Positions 31,290 through 40,037 of a DNA stretch of 48,850 bases are shown in pieces. The notes under the pieces were generated by a model that searched no databases, had not been told where the DNA came from, and worked only from the letters and a program-made list of their open reading frames with translations. The DNA is from Terriglobia bacterium (GTDB lineage Bacteria; Acidobacteriota; Terriglobia; Bryobacterales; Bryobacteraceae). Every line of letters begins with the position of its first letter. Position 1 is the stretch's first letter. A program made the translations under genes and the position numbers. The stretch lies in NCBI GenBank assembly GCA_021324615.1, contig JAJPIT010000027.1:1-48850 (forward strand). The letters are read 5' to 3'.

Positions 31290-32771
31290 ATGAAACACCC
31301 CTCCGTTCTCCCCGAAACTCTCGGGGCCCTTCGCGGCTACAAAAATTATCCGTCCACGCTGGCGCGCCGCACCGTGAAGGACGAGCTTCGCCAAAACCTG
31401 ATTTGCAAGCTGGAACGCAAGGAAAAACTCTTTCCCGGCATCGTCGGCTATGAAGACACCGTGGTGCCGCAGATCGTCAACGCGATCCTGTCGCGCCATA
31501 ACTTCATTCTTCTGGGTCTGCGCGGGCAGGCGAAAACCAAGCTGATCCGCATGCTGATCCACCTGCTCGACGAGCAGTTGCCCTACGTGGCCGGATGCGA
31601 GATCCGGGATAATCCGTTCTCCCCCATCTGCCGCGCCTGCCGCGATCTGATCCAAGCCAAAGGCGACGGCACGCCGATCGCCTGGCTGCCCCGCGAGGAG
31701 CGTTACGTGGAGAAGCTGGCGACGCCGGACGTGACCATCGCGGACATGATCGGCGACATCGATCCGATCAAGGCCGCGCGCCAGGGCCAGAACATCTCCG
31801 ATGAGCTGACCGTGCACTACGGCCTGCTGCCGCGGGCCAACCGCGGGATTTTCGCCATCAACGAGCTGCCCGATCTCGCCGGCAAGATCCAGGTGGGGCT
31901 CTTCAACATCATGCAGGAAGGCGACGTGCAGATTAAGGGCTATCCGGTGCGGCTCCCGCTCGATCTGCTGCTGGTGTTCACCGCCAATCCGGAGGACTAT
32001 ACCGCGCGCGGAAAAATCATCACGCCCTTGAAGGATCGCATTGGCAGCGAGATTCGCACGCACTACCCGGCGACGCTGGAGCACGGGCTGGCCATCACCG
32101 AGCAGGAATCCTGGACCTCGCGCGCCTCTCCGGTGGAGCTGCGCGTGCCCGATTACATTCGCGAGATCGTCGAGCAGCTCGCTTTTTCCGCGCGCGAGGA
32201 TAAAAAAGTGGACAAACGCAGCGGCGTCAGCCAGCGTCTGCCGATTTCGGTGCTGGAAAATGTCGCCTCCAACGCCGAACGCCGCGCGCTGATGTCCGGC
32301 GAAGCGCTGGCCGTTCCGCGCGTGCTCGATATCTACGCCGCGCTTCCTTCCATCACCGGCAAACTGGAGCTGGAATACGAAGGCGAGCTCAAGGGCGGCG
32401 ACCAGGTGGCGCGCGACCTGATCCGGCTGGCGGTGGGCAAGGTGTTCACCCAGTATTTCGACGGCGAGAACCTCTCGCCCGTGGTGCAGTGGTTCGAGCT
32501 GGGCGGCTCGTTGAAGCTGGAGGAGACGGCGAGCTCGCCGGCGATGGTGAAAGACCTGAGCCGGATTCAAGGCTTGCTGGAAAAGACCGCCGTGCTCGGC
32601 TTGGGCGCGGGCGAACCGGACGCGGTCCGCGCTTCGGCGGCCGAATTTATTCTGGAAGGCTTGTACGCGCACCGGCGCATCAGCCGCAACGAGGAAGCCG
32701 GTTTCCTGGCCGAGCCGCGCCGCCGCGAGCCGCCCCCGGAGGATAAGGGCAAGAGAAGGCAGTACCAGTGA
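31290..32771 (+). CDS. AAA+ ATPase, magnesium-chelatase (BchI)/MoxR-like
   Basis: 493 residues. The Walker A is GLRGQAKT (76-83), with Ala where Gly is usual before Lys. Walker B/sensor regions are GIFAINELPDLAGKIQ and LLLVFTANPEDYTARGKIITPLKDR, typical of the chelatase/MoxR clade. An insert after Walker A carries three cysteines (Cys103, Cys114 and Cys117: AGCEIRDNPFSPICRACRD), a possible metal site. The C-terminal 150 residues are helical, extend beyond the usual lid and end basic. A TACAAT -10-like box lies at 31267-31272. The stop overlaps the GTG of the VWA gene, so the two products likely form a complex that remodels a protein or inserts a metal; the target is unknown. Confidence 0.87.
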   Translation: MKHPSVLPETLGALRGYKNYPSTLARRTVKDELRQNLICKLERKEKLFPGIVGYEDTVVPQIVNAILSRHNFILLGLRGQAKTKLIRMLIHLLDEQLPYVAGCEIRDNPFSPICRACRDLIQAKGDGTPIAWLPREERYVEKLATPDVTIADMIGDIDPIKAARQGQNISDELTVHYGLLPRANRGIFAINELPDLAGKIQVGLFNIMQEGDVQIKGYPVRLPLDLLLVFTANPEDYTARGKIITPLKDRIGSEIRTHYPATLEHGLAITEQESWTSRASPVELRVPDYIREIVEQLAFSAREDKKVDKRSGVSQRLPISVLENVASNAERRALMSGEALAVPRVLDIYAALPSITGKLELEYEGELKGGDQVARDLIRLAVGKVFTQYFDGENLSPVVQWFELGGSLKLEETASSPAMVKDLSRIQGLLEKTAVLGLGAGEPDAVRASAAEFILEGLYAHRRISRNEEAGFLAEPRRREPPPEDKGKRRQYQ

Positions 32772-33985
32772 AAGCGGTTCGATATTCGCGATACTCCGGC
32801 GAGGATTTCGGCCTCAGCGCCGAGGATTTACTCAAAGCGCTGGCCGATTTTTTTCTGGAAAGCGGCTTTCAAAATCCGTACATGCAGTTCAGCGAGATGA
32901 ATCAGCACTCGCTTGAGGATTTAAAGCGCGCTATCGAGCAGGCGCTGGAGCGCGGAGAGATGTTCGATCCGGAGCGCGCCCGGCAGATCCGCCAGCAGAT
33001 GGAGCAGATGAGCCAGGAGCAGCTCGACCAACTGCTGAACCGGCTGGTCGAGAAGCTGGTGGAGGAGGGCTATATCAGCACCGATCCGCAAGCGGGCGGC
33101 GCGGGCCAAAAAGAAGCGAAAATCGAGGTGAAAATCACCGATAAAAGCATCGATTTTCTCGGATTCAAGACGCTGAAGGATCTGCTGGGGTCGCTCGGCC
33201 ACGCCAGCTTTGGAGCGCACGACACGCGCGATTTGGCCACCGGGATCGAAGCCGCCGGGGCCGCCAAACGCTATGAGTTCGGCGATACTTTGAACCTGGA
33301 CATTCCGGCCACGTTGTTTTCCGCGCTGCGGCGCGAAGGCGTGAAGCTGCCGCTGAATCTGGAGTACGAGGATCTGCACGTTCATCAGTCCGAGTATCAA
33401 AGCTCCTGCGCCACGGTGCTGATGCTCGATTGCAGCCACAGCATGATTCTCTATGGCGAGGACCGCTTTACTCCGGCGAAAAAGGTCGCGCTGGCGCTGG
33501 CGCATCTGATCCGCACGCAGTATCCGGGGGACTCTTTGCGCTGCGTCCTGTTCCACGACTCCGCCGAGGAGCTGCGGATCCAGGAGCTGGCGCGGGTGCA
33601 GGTGGGGCCTTACTACACCAACACGCGCGACGGCCTGATCCTGGCCCAGCGCCTTCTGGCGCAGGAGAAGAAGGACATGAAGCAGATCATCATGATCACC
33701 GACGGCAAGCCCAGCGCGCTGACGCTCGACGACGGCCGGATCTACCGCAACGCCTTCGGGCTGGACCCGCTGGTGATCAGCCGGACGCTGGAAGAGGTGA
33801 GCCGCTGCAAGCGCCAGGGAATTTTGATCAACACCTTCATGCTCGCCAGCGATTACGGCCTGGTGAACTTCATCCAGAAGGTCACGGAGCTCTGCCGCGG
33901 TAAGGCATACTTCACCACGCCCTACACGCTGGGCCAGTATCTGCTGATGGACTACATGAATCGCAAGACGCGGACGATTCATTAG
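32768..33985 (+). CDS. von Willebrand factor A domain protein, partner of the AAA+ ATPase
   Basis: 405 residues, GTG start overlapping the AAA+ stop (GTGA). The N-terminal 180 residues are helical and charged, with a Gln/Glu-rich coiled segment (about 70-100: [19 protein letters not shown]). The VWA domain (about 213-400) has a complete MIDAS: DCSHSM (Asp221, Ser223, Ser225), Thr235, and the second acidic loop ITDGKPSA. This architecture resembles BchD/CoxE-type VWA partners that work with MoxR/chelatase ATPases. Mg-dependent binding of a target or of the ATPase ring is expected. No substrate-specific gene such as chlH or coxL is adjacent. Confidence 0.88.
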   Translation: MKAVRYSRYSGEDFGLSAEDLLKALADFFLESGFQNPYMQFSEMNQHSLEDLKRAIEQALERGEMFDPERARQIRQQMEQMSQEQLDQLLNRLVEKLVEEGYISTDPQAGGAGQKEAKIEVKITDKSIDFLGFKTLKDLLGSLGHASFGAHDTRDLATGIEAAGAAKRYEFGDTLNLDIPATLFSALRREGVKLPLNLEYEDLHVHQSEYQSSCATVLMLDCSHSMILYGEDRFTPAKKVALALAHLIRTQYPGDSLRCVLFHDSAEELRIQELARVQVGPYYTNTRDGLILAQRLLAQEKKDMKQIIMITDGKPSALTLDDGRIYRNAFGLDPLVISRTLEEVSRCKRQGILINTFMLASDYGLVNFIQKVTELCRGKAYFTTPYTLGQYLLMDYMNRKTRTIH

Positions 33986-34049
33986 CCCCGCTCGAAAACC
34001 GTTTCAAGCATTCTTTCCGGCTGCCGATAAGTCCGTGGGACGGGCCTAG

Positions 34050-35048
34050 GTGATCTCTCTCCGCAAATCGGTGAATGAAATCGAGCGGCTGGGCGAGCTG
34101 CAAAAGACGGCAGCGGCCTGTTATGAGCTGGCGCTGCGCGCGATTAGTGCCTACGCGATCGAGGTGGACGCGCGCGAGACCGCGGAGTTCCGCCGGCGGG
34201 TGGATCACCTGCAAGCGGAATGGCGCGGCGCCGGTTCACCGGAAAAGATGCGCGAAATTCACGCCTCGGTCAGCGGCGAGCTGCGCGGCTATCGCGATCG
34301 CGCCGGGGCCCGGCTGGAGCGCCTGCGGCGGGACCTGGAAGCCGCCGCCAGGGCGGTGGAGACGCTCACCTCCGGCATCGCCGGCAGCGGCGCCGATTAC
34401 GGGCGCAGGACCGAGGAAGAACTGCGCCGGCTGGAGCAACTGGCCGGGGAGGAATCGATCGAGCAGATGCGGCGGGGCATTCGCGCCGCCGTGGCGCGGA
34501 TCGCCGCCAGCCTGGAACAGATGCGCCGCGAAAACCAACTGGCTGTGGCGCAACTGCGCGATGAGATTCGCCTGCTGCACCAGGCGCGGGGCTCGCCGCG
34601 GCGCGCCGCGCCGGAGGTGGAAATTTTGCCCCGTCTGAAGATCGATCAACAGATCGAACAGCTTCTTGCGCGCAACGCGCCGTTCTGCCTGCTTTTCGTG
34701 AATCTTCGCAATTTGCAGCGCGTCCAGGCGCGTCATGGGCGCGCCCTGGTGGAGCGGGCCATTGAAGAAGCGGCGGCGCGCCTGCAAAACGCCGCCGGCG
34801 GCGCGGTGGGGCGCTGGTCGGCGCAGTGCCTGGCCGCGATCGCGGACCCGCAGCCGGGCGGCGCCATGCCGCTGGCCCGCGAGGTGACGCGCAGGCTATC
34901 CCGCCTCTACACCGTGCAGGACGGCGGCGCCGCCCACGATATCGCGCTGGACATAACGGTGGGCACCCTGGATCGCGCCTGCGGCGAGGACCCCGCCGCG
35001 TTCGCCAAAAAACTGCTGCGCCTGGCGGCTGCACTCGATCCGGCCTGA
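34050..35048 (+). CDS. Coiled-coil protein with degenerate GGDEF-like domain
   Basis: 332 residues, GTG start 64 bp after the VWA gene. Residues 10-185 are almost continuous charged heptads (RRRVDHLQAEW, LERLRRDLEAAARAVETL, RRLEQLAGEESIEQMRRG), which predicts a long coiled coil. Residues 200-330 look like a diguanylate-cyclase fold: FCLLFVNLRNLQRVQARHG at the usual DxD strand/helix, then RALVERAIEEAAARLQ and VGRWSAQCLAAIAD, where the active-site turn GGDEF should be. The catalytic residues are all lost, so cyclic-di-GMP synthesis is not expected. A nucleotide-binding or scaffold role with the AAA+/VWA pair is an inference from adjacency. Confidence 0.68.
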   Translation: MISLRKSVNEIERLGELQKTAAACYELALRAISAYAIEVDARETAEFRRRVDHLQAEWRGAGSPEKMREIHASVSGELRGYRDRAGARLERLRRDLEAAARAVETLTSGIAGSGADYGRRTEEELRRLEQLAGEESIEQMRRGIRAAVARIAASLEQMRRENQLAVAQLRDEIRLLHQARGSPRRAAPEVEILPRLKIDQQIEQLLARNAPFCLLFVNLRNLQRVQARHGRALVERAIEEAAARLQNAAGGAVGRWSAQCLAAIADPQPGGAMPLAREVTRRLSRLYTVQDGGAAHDIALDITVGTLDRACGEDPAAFAKKLLRLAAALDPA

Positions 35049-35063
35049 CCGGCGCGCCCCCAT

Positions 35064-38000
35064 TTAAAATTGCACGGCCAGACTGAACTGCAACTGCCGC
35101 GGCGCGTTGGCGAGCGTGGTGATCTGGCCGAACTGCGCGCTGTTGATCGCCATATTGTTGCTGAACACGCCGAAGGCCACGTGATTAAAAACGTTCAGCG
35201 CTTCCAGGCGAAGCTGAACCCGCCAGCGCTCGTCGATTCTGGTGTCCTTGATGACCGCCGCGTCCATCGAGAAGACCGGGGGCCCGGTGAACTGGCGGCG
35301 CTGCAACTCGCCCAGCGTACCGGGGCCGGGATTGCTGAAAATCTGTCCGGAAAATGGCGCGGTTCCGGCGGCGGAAACTCCAAAACCGCCGGGGCCGATG
35401 GCCGAGGCGGCGATGAAATACGGGCCTTCGCCGGTCATGCGCACGCCGAGCAGATTTTCGATCTGGCCGCGCGTGAGCGCCGTATCGGGCATGTTCTCGC
35501 CCGAAAAATCCTCGCGCAGGAAGGTGCCCCAGCCGGCCGCCGTTTGCGAAGCCGTGGTGATGGAGAACGGATTGCCCGAAATCCAGGAGATAATCCCGCT
35601 GGTGCTCCAGCCCTCCAGCAGCCGGTTCCATCCGCCGCGCAAATGCAGCGCGTGGCCGGCGCCGAGCGGCAGCTCGTAGGAATAGTTGGCCTTGAACTGG
35701 TGCGTCAAATCGGTGGGCGTGCGCGCGTATTCGAGCTTGGTGTTGTGGATGTCCAGAAAAGGCTCGAAGCGGTTCTGATCCAGACCCGCGGCGTCGCTCA
35801 GCCACTTCGAAAAAACATAGTTCACCTGAAACGACAGCCCGCGCTGGAACCTGCGCCGCACCTCCACCTGGCCGGAGTTGTAATGGGAGTTGCTGAAGTT
35901 GTCCAGATAGACCGCGCTGAGCGCGTTCGGATTGGGGAAAAAATTCAGCGTGCCGTTCTCTCCGTTGATGGTGTATTGATAGGCCAGCTCGCCCGCTTCG
36001 CCATTCTCGATCAGCGCGTCGTAGGTTGAATTCCGCAGCTCGCCTCCGCCGGCCAGATGCGAGAAGACCGGCAGCGGCTGGCTGCCCGCAATCGACGCGT
36101 TATAGGCGGGATTGAAAACGCCGTTTTTCTGGAGCGCGAGAAATCCGTTGTTCCGCGCGATTATAAAATTGCTGAGGAATCCGTTCGCCGTGATGTTCTC
36201 CTGATTCAGATCGAAGCCGCGCAGCAGCTCCGTCGCGTGATCGCCGACGTAGCGCAGCTCCACAATCGCGCCTTTGAACTCGTGCTGGATGGCCAGGGCG
36301 AATTGCTGATCGTAGGGCTGCTTCAGCTTGGGATTGATCAGCGTGTAATACACGCCGGGGTCGAGCTGATACTGCGCGGCGAACGAAGTCGGCACCTGGA
36401 AGGGAGGAACCGCGATCGGGGGAGGATGGCTGACCGTCCCGCTCAGATCGAAGTTCGCCGGAAAGGCCTGGAGCCCCGGATTGGTCGCAGTGAATCCGTC
36501 GGTCACCTCCACCATCTGGTCATCGACATAGCGCAGCGCGTAGCCGGCGCGCAGCGAAGTCTTGCCGTCGCCAAAAACGTCCCAGGCCAAGCCTCCGTTC
36601 GGCGCGAAGTTGCGCAGATTCTTCCGGTAAAAGGGCTGATGGACGGAGTTGCCGTAAAACACCAGCGAGTTGTTGGGATCAAGCAGCGACTGAAAGGCGT
36701 TGCCGCCTTCCAGCGCAGGCTGCAATTCGAGCGAGTTCGCTTCATTCACCGGCGCATAATAATCCCAGCGCAAGCCGAGCGTCACCGTCATGTTCTTGCG
36801 AACCTTATATTGGTCCTGGCCGTAGAAAGCGTGATTGTCGTAGATGAAATTGCGCACCCACGGCGCGCCGGGAACGAATCCCGAGGTGCGGCTGGTCACG
36901 TTGTACACCACGCTGTCGTTGTCGAGCAGGCCGGCGAGCGTCGCCAGCAGCTCATTGGCGTTGTCCAGCTCGGTGGCGCCGATGCCGGGCAGATCGGCGA
37001 AACCCAGCAGGTTGTGCTGCTGGCGCGAGGAATTGATATCGATGTTATAGGTGGGGATCGTGCCGCCGTAGTCGTAGCTGCGGATGCGCACGCCCTGATA
37101 CTGGTATCCGAATTGAATCGTGTGCTTGCCGGGCGCCCAGTAGGCGTTGTCCTGAATGCTTCGCGTCCTGGTGTTGCGGCCCTGCGGCAAAAACTGCGCC
37201 GCGGCGACGGGCGAAGTGAAATCGGTGTTGCCGATGATGTAGGAGGGAAACGGCCCGGTCATATCGAACACCGCCGGAGCGAAATTCAAACCGCCGCGCA
37301 GCTCGTTGGTAATCGCCGCAGCCGGACTCCAGCGCCAGCTCATTGCCCCGAACTTCACGTGATCGTTGTTGCTGACCGGGGGGACGGTCGAATAAGACAC
37401 GGCAACGTCAGGGCGATCGACGTAATCGCGGTTATAGGCATACGAGCCAGATAAAACATGCCGGGTCGAAATGTTGTAATCGATTTTGCCGGTCAGATGA
37501 TCGCGGTCGCGGTTGTTGCGAACCAGATACGAATAGCCCGCAGTGTTGAGCAACTGCCCCGGCTGGCTGTCGCCGACCCGAAGATTATTGATCTTATCGG
37601 GCGTGGGGATCTGGTTGATCAGCGCCTGCACCGCGGGATCCGGCGGTAATCCGGTGATCTGCAAAATATTGGCCTGTTGCAGCCGGCCGGCGGGATCGAT
37701 ATAGGAAAAAATCCCGTTGCGCGCGGTTTGCGTGAGTATCGTCGCGTCCTCCTCGGTTTGGCTCACCAGGCGGTAGGCTTCATAATTGGCGTAGAAGAAA
37801 AGTTTGTCGCGCTTCACCGGACCGCCGATCGCGCCGCCGGCCTGATTTAAATTCAGGCGCGGAAGGCCATTGCCGTCGCGGTTATCGAAAAAATCGTTGG
37901 CGGCGAAATCGTTGTTGCGGTTTTGCCAATACAGCTTCCCGTGAAAATCGTTGGTGCCGGAGGGAGTGACGAAGCTCACCTGCGATCCGCCGCTTGCTTC

Positions 38001-38654
38001 CGCCCCGGAAAGCGCGGTGGTGATGGTCACTTCCTTCACCTGATCGAGCAGCAGAAGATTGGGCGTGAAGTCGAGGTCGTTATCGCGAAGATAGTTGTCC
38101 TGAATGTTGACGCCGTCCAGCGTGACGGTGCTGAAGGATTCGCGCTGGCCGTTGATATTGGTCGCGAACTGATTGGCCCCGACACCGGCCTGCGTGGCGA
38201 TAAACGCCAGCGGATCGCGGTCGCCCACCGGCAGCCGCTGGATCTGCTCGGCGGTGATGGTGGTGGAAATGGTCGGGCTGGAGGTTTGAACCGTTTCCGC
38301 GTTCGCGGTCACATCGACGCTGGAGGCGGTGGAAGCCAGGCTCAGCTTAAGCGCGGGCAGATCGGTGGGGCGGCTCGGATCGATCTTCACGTTTTCCAGC
38401 CGATAGGTCTGAAAGCCGGCGGCCTCAATCTCCAGATCGTAGGAGTCCGGGCGGATGCTCTCGAAGGTGAAGGCCCCGTCGCGATTGGCCGCGGTGGTAA
38501 ACAGCGGGCGCTTGCCGCCGTGCAGGAACAGATTGATCGAGGCCTTCGGCACGGCCGCGCCGGAAGGGTCCACCACCGATCCGTTCAGGCGTCCGTTGGT
38601 CTGCGGAAACGCCAACAACGAAAGGAACAAAAAGAGCGCGCAAAGCCGGCCCAC
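35064..38654 (-). CDS. Oar-like TonB-dependent outer-membrane receptor
   Basis: 1196 residues, GTG start with GGGAGGG 5 bases upstream. The signal peptide is MGRLCALFLFLSLLAFPQ. The carboxypeptidase-regulatory-like domain (about 20-105) has LNGSVVDPSGAAVPKASINL and SIRPDSYDLEIEAAGFQTYR. The plug (about 120-250) has TISTTITAEQIQRLPVGDRD and the GGSQVSFVTPSGTNDFHGKL motif characteristic of Oar-type proteins. A very large barrel follows and ends in Phe (FSLAVQF). The family is heavily expanded in Acidobacteria and is thought to import large or plant-polymer-derived ligands; no ligand can be assigned. The stop is 15 bp from the convergent degenerate-GGDEF gene. Confidence 0.92.
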   Translation of the reverse strand: MGRLCALFLFLSLLAFPQTNGRLNGSVVDPSGAAVPKASINLFLHGGKRPLFTTAANRDGAFTFESIRPDSYDLEIEAAGFQTYRLENVKIDPSRPTDLPALKLSLASTASSVDVTANAETVQTSSPTISTTITAEQIQRLPVGDRDPLAFIATQAGVGANQFATNINGQRESFSTVTLDGVNIQDNYLRDNDLDFTPNLLLLDQVKEVTITTALSGAEASGGSQVSFVTPSGTNDFHGKLYWQNRNNDFAANDFFDNRDGNGLPRLNLNQAGGAIGGPVKRDKLFFYANYEAYRLVSQTEEDATILTQTARNGIFSYIDPAGRLQQANILQITGLPPDPAVQALINQIPTPDKINNLRVGDSQPGQLLNTAGYSYLVRNNRDRDHLTGKIDYNISTRHVLSGSYAYNRDYVDRPDVAVSYSTVPPVSNNDHVKFGAMSWRWSPAAAITNELRGGLNFAPAVFDMTGPFPSYIIGNTDFTSPVAAAQFLPQGRNTRTRSIQDNAYWAPGKHTIQFGYQYQGVRIRSYDYGGTIPTYNIDINSSRQQHNLLGFADLPGIGATELDNANELLATLAGLLDNDSVVYNVTSRTSGFVPGAPWVRNFIYDNHAFYGQDQYKVRKNMTVTLGLRWDYYAPVNEANSLELQPALEGGNAFQSLLDPNNSLVFYGNSVHQPFYRKNLRNFAPNGGLAWDVFGDGKTSLRAGYALRYVDDQMVEVTDGFTATNPGLQAFPANFDLSGTVSHPPPIAVPPFQVPTSFAAQYQLDPGVYYTLINPKLKQPYDQQFALAIQHEFKGAIVELRYVGDHATELLRGFDLNQENITANGFLSNFIIARNNGFLALQKNGVFNPAYNASIAGSQPLPVFSHLAGGGELRNSTYDALIENGEAGELAYQYTINGENGTLNFFPNPNALSAVYLDNFSNSHYNSGQVEVRRRFQRGLSFQVNYVFSKWLSDAAGLDQNRFEPFLDIHNTKLEYARTPTDLTHQFKANYSYELPLGAGHALHLRGGWNRLLEGWSTSGIISWISGNPFSITTASQTAAGWGTFLREDFSGENMPDTALTRGQIENLLGVRMTGEGPYFIAASAIGPGGFGVSAAGTAPFSGQIFSNPGPGTLGELQRRQFTGPPVFSMDAAVIKDTRIDERWRVQLRLEALNVFNHVAFGVFSNNMAINSAQFGQITTLANAPRQLQFSLAVQF

Positions 38655-38682
38655 GACAACCCTCCCGAGAGCGGATATTAAT

Positions 38683-38702
38683 GGAAGAATAGCAGGAAGA
38701 AT
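38683..38702. repeat. 8-bp direct repeat upstream of the Oar-like gene
   Basis: GGAAGAAT occurs at 38683-38690 and 38695-38702, a 12-bp period, within 50 bp of the receptor start, next to an A/T-rich TTAATAT-like stretch that may be the -10. Two regulator half-sites on one DNA face are possible. Confidence 0.3.
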
Positions 38703-38781
38703 CGCACCGGGAAGCCGGCGCCGGCCGGTGGCCCGCCTCGGGCGCCAGCCGGAACGCGCGCGGCGATCCTCCAGGCGCGCT

Positions 38782-39372
38782 TCACATCCCCAGCCATTCC
38801 GCCACCGTTTTCATCCATTCGATCGCGAACGTCTTCCGGCCCTGGCGCCCTCGCCACCATCCGTGAGGGGAAAAATATTCGTCCGGCGCGGCGATGACCA
38901 CAAAAGTCAGCTCCGGAGCGGCGGCGCGAAACAGCTTCCCCGCGCGGCGTGTGTGATAGTTGCTGGTCACCAGCAGCACCGTCCTGGCTGCGCGGCGGCG
39001 CAGCTCGGTTGCGATGGCCGCCGCTTCCTCCCGGGTCGAGAGTGCGTGATGAGGAAAGCTGTCGAAATAACTCGCGGGAAAGCCGCGCTTTTCGGCGAAT
39101 CCGATGGCCAGCTCGGATTCATAGTAGCCGTAAACGCCATAGGGTCCGCTCACCAGCGCTTTGGGCGCGTAGCCTTGGCGGATCAGTTGGCCGGCGGTGA
39201 TGATGCGGCTTCCGGTGAAATCACCGGCCAGCACAACCGCCAAGTCGGCGTTGCGCGGCGGGTCGGCTTTCACCAAAAAATCGCCGCAGGCGCCCAAGAG
39301 CGCCGAATGAAAAATCGCCGCCGCCAGCGCCAGCGCGCCCGCAACCGCCAGCCAGATCCGCCTATTTTTCAT
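38782..39372 (-). CDS. YdcF/DUF218-family membrane protein
   Basis: 196 residues. One N-terminal transmembrane helix (AVAGALALAAAIFHSALLG) precedes the DUF218 fold: ADLAVVLAGDFTGSRIITAG, GYAPKALVSGPYG, STREEAAAIATELRRR and the signature VTSNYHTRRAGKLFR with the conserved Asn-Tyr-His. Members (ElyC, SanA, YdcF) act on the envelope side of the inner membrane in peptidoglycan or lipid-carrier-related processes. The ATG at 39372 overlaps the upstream PH-like gene by 11 bp, so the two are translationally linked. Confidence 0.88.
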   Translation of the reverse strand: MKNRRIWLAVAGALALAAAIFHSALLGACGDFLVKADPPRNADLAVVLAGDFTGSRIITAGQLIRQGYAPKALVSGPYGVYGYYESELAIGFAEKRGFPASYFDSFPHHALSTREEAAAIATELRRRAARTVLLVTSNYHTRRAGKLFRAAAPELTFVVIAAPDEYFSPHGWWRGRQGRKTFAIEWMKTVAEWLGM

Positions 39373-39907
39373 CCAGGCGGCCGACCGACTTCAGCCGCTG
39401 GAACAGGCGCTCGACTTCGCTTTCGTCTTCGGGCCGAAGCAGGGGATATCGCGCCGGAGGGAGCTGCTTCGCCTCGGGTGCTTCGCCCCAGAACTGCTTA
39501 TAAGCAATCCCGTCCAGCAGCGCCTCCCGCGCATGCCGCCGCAAATGACGCAGCAGGCCCGCGCAGGAACCAGCGTCGCCGGCATGCAGCACCAGGACGC
39601 GGCTCTGATCGGCGAGCGTGAGATAAGCCGCCAGCGGCACGGACCATCGGGTCCGATCCACGCGGCGGATTTCCGTCCACGGGATCACCCGCCGGCCCAC
39701 CGCCAGGTGCGTCTCGTAAATCTCCACCGCCGGGCGGAATGCCAGCAGAGAAACGCCGGCTGCCGCCAGCGTGAATATCGCCACCGCAACCCAGGCCTGC
39801 GGCCAGCGCAGCGCCAGCGAGGTGGTCAACAGCGCGGCCGTCAACGTGGCGAAGGCCAGCAGAACGTAGCGTCGGGAGGCGGTGTAACGGGCGACCGGTC
39901 GAACCAC
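39362..39907 (-). CDS. Small membrane protein with PH-like domain
   Basis: 181 residues. Two hydrophobic helices (about 14-32 and 37-56) are followed by a short beta-rich stretch VEIYETHLAVGRRVIPWTEIRRVDRTRWSV, which has the strand pattern of bacterial PH (DUF304-like) domains, then a helical C-terminus rich in Arg and Glu. I do not recognise a named family with certainty. It is the upstream partner of the YdcF-like gene (11-bp overlap), so a joint membrane role is likely. The start at 39907 has no strong ribosome-binding site. Confidence 0.7.
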   Translation of the reverse strand: MVRPVARYTASRRYVLLAFATLTAALLTTSLALRWPQAWVAVAIFTLAAAGVSLLAFRPAVEIYETHLAVGRRVIPWTEIRRVDRTRWSVPLAAYLTLADQSRVLVLHAGDAGSCAGLLRHLRRHAREALLDGIAYKQFWGEAPEAKQLPPARYPLLRPEDESEVERLFQRLKSVGRLDEK

Positions 39908-40037
39908 GAATCCAATTTACCACGGCGCGAATTGCGCGGCTTCCGGAAAGGAGCCGGATCGGCGCCCGCGCGCGGAGGCCGCATCGTCCCTCGCCGCTTC
40001 GCCGGGCGGGCGTCTTCCTTTCTGATACGCTGATCGG

